A program made the position numbers and the translations under genes. A stretch of 7,818 bases of DNA from the NCBI GenBank assembly GCA_964641715.1, contig CAZXMB010000142.1, positions 1 through 7,818 on the forward strand, given 5' to 3'. Source of the DNA: CAZXMB01 sp964641715. GTDB taxonomy: Bacteria; Desulfobacterota; BSN033; UBA1163. Under the pieces are notes generated by a model. It had not been told where the DNA came from, ran no database searches, and saw only the letters and a list, made by a program, of their open reading frames with translations. This document shows, piece by piece, positions 5,185 through 7,818 of this stretch (within the stretch, counting starts at the first letter, position 1; each line of letters opens with the position of its first letter).

Positions 5185-5943
5185 ATGTTATCACTTTTAC
5201 AACTATTACTTGCTGTTATTGCGATCTACAGTGCCTTGAGTTTTGAAGAGGAGACGAAGCTGATCGTTCCCCTCTTCTGTCTGATCTTAATGCTTTTGGT
5301 CAGTCGACTGGATAAAAACCGTTCTGAGAAAGAAAGGGAACGGAAGAGTTTTTTAAAGTCAGAGATTGATAAGATCTCCCAGAAAGACTCGATGACCATC
5401 AAGGAGAAGGATTTTTTTACCGTCGAAACCCTTCTCTGGCCTAAGAGCGAATTGTTGTTACTCGATGCTGTCCATTTCATCTTTAAGGATTTAGGGTTCA
5501 TGATCTCCCCCGGAATCCACTACCAATTCGTGGACCGAATTATTAAGATTCCAAAAACTCAAAAATCTTTTGGATTGCAGGTGATGATGAGCGAAGGGGA
5601 AGCGGATAAAAATCATCCTAAGGTTCTCAGAGCCATCCAGTTTGAAAAAGAGAAAAAAGAGAATGAAAAACCCCTGATCATCGCAAGCACCCATGTTCGT
5701 CTCCCTCTTGCTGAAAGAACCGGAGTGAATCATCTCTCTAAAGATTTAGGGGAGATCCTCTTCCGCAACAATATGAGCTTTATCACAGCTCATCACCTTT
5801 ATGAATTATGGCGGAAGGCTAAGAGCGGAGAGATCGATATCTTCGAATTCTTTCAGAAGATCTATTCCCACCGGGGCGCCATTTATCCACTGAAAGAGAC
5901 AGAAAATTTCATTATCCCCTCCTTTGATTTGCCGATTCAATAA
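5185..5943 (+). CDS. Membrane-anchored protein with degenerate restriction-endonuclease-like domain (hypothetical)
   Basis: 252 aa from the ATG at 5185; GAAAGG at 5171-5176 is 8 bases upstream. The in-frame TTG at 5179 is too close to that site to be preferred. Two hydrophobic segments (about residues 2-18 and 26-41) form a membrane hairpin, followed by a highly charged linker (DKNRSEKERERKS) and a soluble domain. From about residue 88 the pattern resembles a PD-(D/E)xK-fold domain: a helix ending DLGF, a strand with Asp117 (VDRIIKI), a strand GLQVMMSEGEAD, helix, then a PLIIASTHVRLPLAER strand and loop, a NNMSFITAHHLYELW segment and GEIDIFEFFQKI. Such domains usually read VEVKG at the strand; here it is LQVMM (Gln132, Met134), so the catalytic Glu and Lys appear lost. 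The family match is from pattern memory. It could be a sensor or binding module at the membrane; the function is unknown. Confidence 0.6.
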   Translation: MLSLLQLLLAVIAIYSALSFEEETKLIVPLFCLILMLLVSRLDKNRSEKERERKSFLKSEIDKISQKDSMTIKEKDFFTVETLLWPKSELLLLDAVHFIFKDLGFMISPGIHYQFVDRIIKIPKTQKSFGLQVMMSEGEADKNHPKVLRAIQFEKEKKENEKPLIIASTHVRLPLAERTGVNHLSKDLGEILFRNNMSFITAHHLYELWRKAKSGEIDIFEFFQKIYSHRGAIYPLKETENFIIPSFDLPIQ

Positions 5944-6039
5944 ATCATTAAAAAAAGGTTTCAGGGTTTGAGGCTTCGGGGGCTCGGATATTTATCACAG
6001 CCCCTTGAATCCTTGGTGACTTGAACCCATAATTATCCT

Positions 6040-6795
6040 ATGAGGGTAAAGGAGATATTTTCAAAAACCGTTCTCACCCGGACGGCTATCTCCGGTTTTA
6101 ATTACTGTATCAATCCTTATGTGGGATGCGGGCACGGTTGCCGGTATTGTTATGCCAGCTTTATGAAGCGTTTTACAGGCCACCATGAGCCCTGGGGAGA
6201 GTTTATTGATGTGAAGGTGAATGCTCCTCAATTACTGCAGAGACAATTGAGAAGAGCTAAGCCGGGAATCGTGGCTTTCAGCACGGTAACCGATCCCTAT
6301 CAACCGATCGAAAGAAGATACGGGATCACAAGAAGATGCCTTGAAATTCTGCTCGGTTACCAATTCCCGGTCAATGTCCTGACCCGATCCCCTCTCTGCT
6401 TGCGAGATATGGATCTATTTAAACAGTTTGAAAATATCAGGGTGGGGCTCTCGGTGACCACTCAGGATGAGAAGGTGAGGAGACTCTTTGAACCCCATTC
6501 CTCCCCCACTCTTTTAAGGCTAAAGGCTCTGGAAAAACTCAGGAGGGAAAAGATAGGGACCTATGCCTTTATCGGGCCCATGCTTCCGTTGGATTCAGAG
6601 CAGATGGTGAAGATGCTTGATGGGCTGGTCGATGAGGTTCTGATCGATCGGATGAATTACACGAATAAGGTGAAGGCCATTTACAGGAAGGTCCGGCTGG
6701 AACCCTATTTGGAGGGTGACTATTTTATGATGACCGGGATGGAATTAAAGGAGCGTTTTGAAGAAAAAGGCATTTCCGTCACGTTGTGTTTTTAA
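6040..6795 (+). CDS. SPL-like radical SAM protein (COG1533 type)
   Basis: 251-aa radical SAM enzyme of the spore photoproduct lyase-like (COG1533/SplB-related) group. Seen: YCINPYVGCGHGCRYCYAS with the 4Fe-4S motif Cys30-x3-Cys34-x2-Cys37; FSTVTDPYQPIERRYGITRRCLEIL (about 80-104), a hallmark of this group; VNVLTRSPLCLRDMDL (111-126); and AFIGPMLPL (176-184) leading into the last barrel strands. The start is chosen because MRVKEIFSKTVL matches the usual N-terminus of this family. Oddly, no Shine-Dalgarno precedes this ATG (CATAATTATCCT), while GGAG lies inside the gene. It is not a true spore photoproduct lyase on this evidence: the N-terminal extension is absent, no cysteine sits 40-50 residues after the cluster as in SplB (the next are Cys100 and Cys120), and the host shows no sign of sporulation. 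Substrate unknown. A second radical SAM gene follows 61 bp downstream, likely co-transcribed. Confidence 0.85.
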   Translation: MRVKEIFSKTVLTRTAISGFNYCINPYVGCGHGCRYCYASFMKRFTGHHEPWGEFIDVKVNAPQLLQRQLRRAKPGIVAFSTVTDPYQPIERRYGITRRCLEILLGYQFPVNVLTRSPLCLRDMDLFKQFENIRVGLSVTTQDEKVRRLFEPHSSPTLLRLKALEKLRREKIGTYAFIGPMLPLDSEQMVKMLDGLVDEVLIDRMNYTNKVKAIYRKVRLEPYLEGDYFMMTGMELKERFEEKGISVTLCF

Positions 6796-6796
6796 A

Positions 6797-6824
6797 TAGG
6801 GAACGCATATATATGCGCTCCCTA
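6797..6824. repeat. Palindrome TAGGGAACGCATA / TATGCGCTCCCTA
   Basis: Arms 6797-6809 and 6812-6824 are inverted copies with one mismatch (A opposite C), centred on CATATATATG. They start right after the stop codon of the SPL-like gene. It shares TAGGGAACG with the palindrome at 1591-1621 and is probably a variant of the same dispersed family. It could form a strong hairpin between the two radical SAM genes but lacks a T-run, so co-transcription is not excluded. Confidence 0.65.
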
Positions 6825-6856
6825 CGAGGTTAGACGGATAGGAAATGAGGTGAGGC

Positions 6857-7780
6857 ATGACCCTTGGGCGATTTGGACTCAGAAGAAGAGATTATGATTT
6901 TCCCCCTTTCAGGCCACCCAGTGAGGCCAACAGCCTTCTCTTAAGGGTGACAAGAGGGTGCCCCTGGAACCGGTGCACTTTCTGCTCCATGTACAAGGAC
7001 CTGAAATTTGAAATCAGGGATCTCCAGGAGGTTCTCGAAGATATTGACCTGGCCAGGGAACTTTACAGTGACAGGGTCCGGACAGTCTTTATCGGAGATT
7101 CAAATAGCCTGGTGGTCAGGGCGGAAGGCCTGGTCAGGATTTTGAAGGCTCTCTATGATTCCTTTCCAAATATTGAAAGGGTGACCAGCTATGCAAGGGC
7201 AAAGACGATTGCGAAAAAACCTTACGAAGATCTGGAGAAGGTCTTTCAGGCGGGTTTGACAAGACTTCATGTGGGTCTTGAAACAGGAGATAGAGAACTC
7301 TTAAAGGAGATTGAAAAGGGGGCAACTCCGGAGGAGATGATCGAAGCCGGAAGAAAAGCCAAGCAGGTCGGTTTTGAATATTCCCTCTATGTGCTGTTGG
7401 GAATAGGGGGAGAGGATCGGTGGGAACAACATGCACGGGGAACAGCGGAGGTCTTGAATCAGATCGATCCCCATTTTATCCGGGTGCGGACATTTATTCC
7501 CCAGCCGAAATCTCCTTTATATGAAACCATGGAAAAGGGCCGGTTTCAATTACCGTCGCCTGAGACGATCCTGAGGGAAACCAAACTCCTTCTCGAAGAG
7601 CTCGAGGTCACCTCTCAATTTTTAAGCGACCATATCTCCAACCTTCTCCCCCTTCACGGAAAACTCCCGGAAGAAAAGGAAAACATGATCCGGATGGTGG
7701 ATGAAGCCTTAAAGGCCCTCGAAGAGGATGTTCTGTGGAGGGAGGAGATGGAGGCGAGAAGGCACCTCACCAACCTTTAA
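6857..7780 (+). CDS. Radical SAM protein with CX4CX2C cluster motif (B12-independent, COG1032-like architecture)
   Basis: 307 aa; ATG at 6857 with GAGG at 6847-6850 upstream. Seen: LLRVTRGCPWNRCTFCSMYK with three cysteines at 35, 40 and 43, giving C-x4-C-x2-C instead of the usual C-x3-C-x2-C; VFIGDSNSLVV (about 77-87), matching the F-x-GDAN strand of the Elp3/MiaB/NifB-type radical SAM fold; LTRLHVGLETGDRELLKEIEKG (135-156), the typical strand and helix of this fold; LLGIGGED near 180; and FIPQPKSPLYE near 215. The C-terminal part contains SDHISNLLPLHGKLP near 255, which I recall as characteristic of a family of uncharacterised bacterial radical SAM proteins. There is no N-terminal cobalamin-binding domain and no TRAM domain, so it is neither a B12-dependent methylase nor MiaB. 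The reaction is unknown. It probably forms a two-gene unit with the SPL-like gene upstream. Confidence 0.85.
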   Translation: MTLGRFGLRRRDYDFPPFRPPSEANSLLLRVTRGCPWNRCTFCSMYKDLKFEIRDLQEVLEDIDLARELYSDRVRTVFIGDSNSLVVRAEGLVRILKALYDSFPNIERVTSYARAKTIAKKPYEDLEKVFQAGLTRLHVGLETGDRELLKEIEKGATPEEMIEAGRKAKQVGFEYSLYVLLGIGGEDRWEQHARGTAEVLNQIDPHFIRVRTFIPQPKSPLYETMEKGRFQLPSPETILRETKLLLEELEVTSQFLSDHISNLLPLHGKLPEEKENMIRMVDEALKALEEDVLWREEMEARRHLTNL

Positions 7781-7818
7781 ATCCCAATCACCAAATCCCA
7801 AGTTCCAAATAAGTTCTA
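7781..7818. repeat. Edge of a CCAAATCCCAA-type repeat
   Basis: After the last stop codon the sequence runs CAATCACCAAATCCCAAGTT and then CCAAATAAGTTC to the window edge. Short, near-periodic CCAAAT/CCCAA units like these begin a common class of AT-rich dispersed repeats. Only the first 38 bases are visible, so the call is tentative. Confidence 0.35.

Noticed and set aside
5944..6039. Terminator from GGGGCT / AGCCCC between the membrane protein and the SPL-like gene
   Set aside because: The stem is only 6 bp with a 14-base loop and no T-run follows. At most it is a decayed inverted repeat.
6040..6795. True spore photoproduct lyase (splB)
   Set aside because: The N-terminal extension is absent, there is no cysteine at the SplB hydrogen-donor distance from the cluster, and there is no sporulation context. 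Only the wider SPL-like family fits.

Overview
The window looks like chromosomal DNA from an uncultured anaerobic bacterium. A Desulfobacterota-like (former Deltaproteobacteria) lineage is my best guess. It rests on the gene content (CstA-type carrier, paired ArsA-type ATPases, two radical SAM proteins) and on intergenic DNA packed with dispersed palindromic repeats, not on any marker gene. All seven recognisable genes lie on the + strand. No rRNA, tRNA, CRISPR array or intact transposase gene is visible.

Layout. Positions 1-1575 hold the 3' nine-tenths or so of a CstA-family transporter gene whose start lies outside the window. A palindrome, an intrinsic-type terminator and a second palindrome follow (1591-1785). 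Next come a small 89-aa protein of unknown function (1814-2083), a repeat-filled gap, a first ArsA/Get3-type ATPase (2228-3220), another repeat-filled gap and a second ArsA/Get3-type ATPase (3389-4372). Positions 4373-5178 are about 800 bases without a gene, built of stacked inverted repeats; one of them resembles a small non-autonomous IS200/IS605-like element or a structured RNA. After this lie a membrane-anchored protein with a degenerate restriction-endonuclease-like domain (5185-5943), an SPL-like radical SAM protein (6040-6795) and a second radical SAM protein with unusual cysteine spacing (6857-7780).

How the genes may work together. The most interesting block is transporter, small protein, ATPase 1, ATPase 2. 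The two ATPases are paralogues whose catalytic motifs have decayed in complementary ways. ATPase 1 keeps the switch I Asp-Pro and the Gly-His of the signature loop but has lost the Thr-Ala of DTAP. ATPase 2 keeps DTAPT but has Asn in place of the switch I Asp and Ala-Asn in place of Gly-His. This suggests an obligate heterodimer with divided labour, possibly coupled to the membrane through the small protein and/or the CstA-type carrier. Neither ATPase has the cysteines used for metalloid or zinc binding in ArsA and Get3, so arsenite export is unlikely. The link to the transporter is inferred from position only, and a terminator lies between the transporter gene and the rest.

The two radical SAM genes are 61 bp apart and probably co-transcribed; their substrates cannot be read from the sequence.
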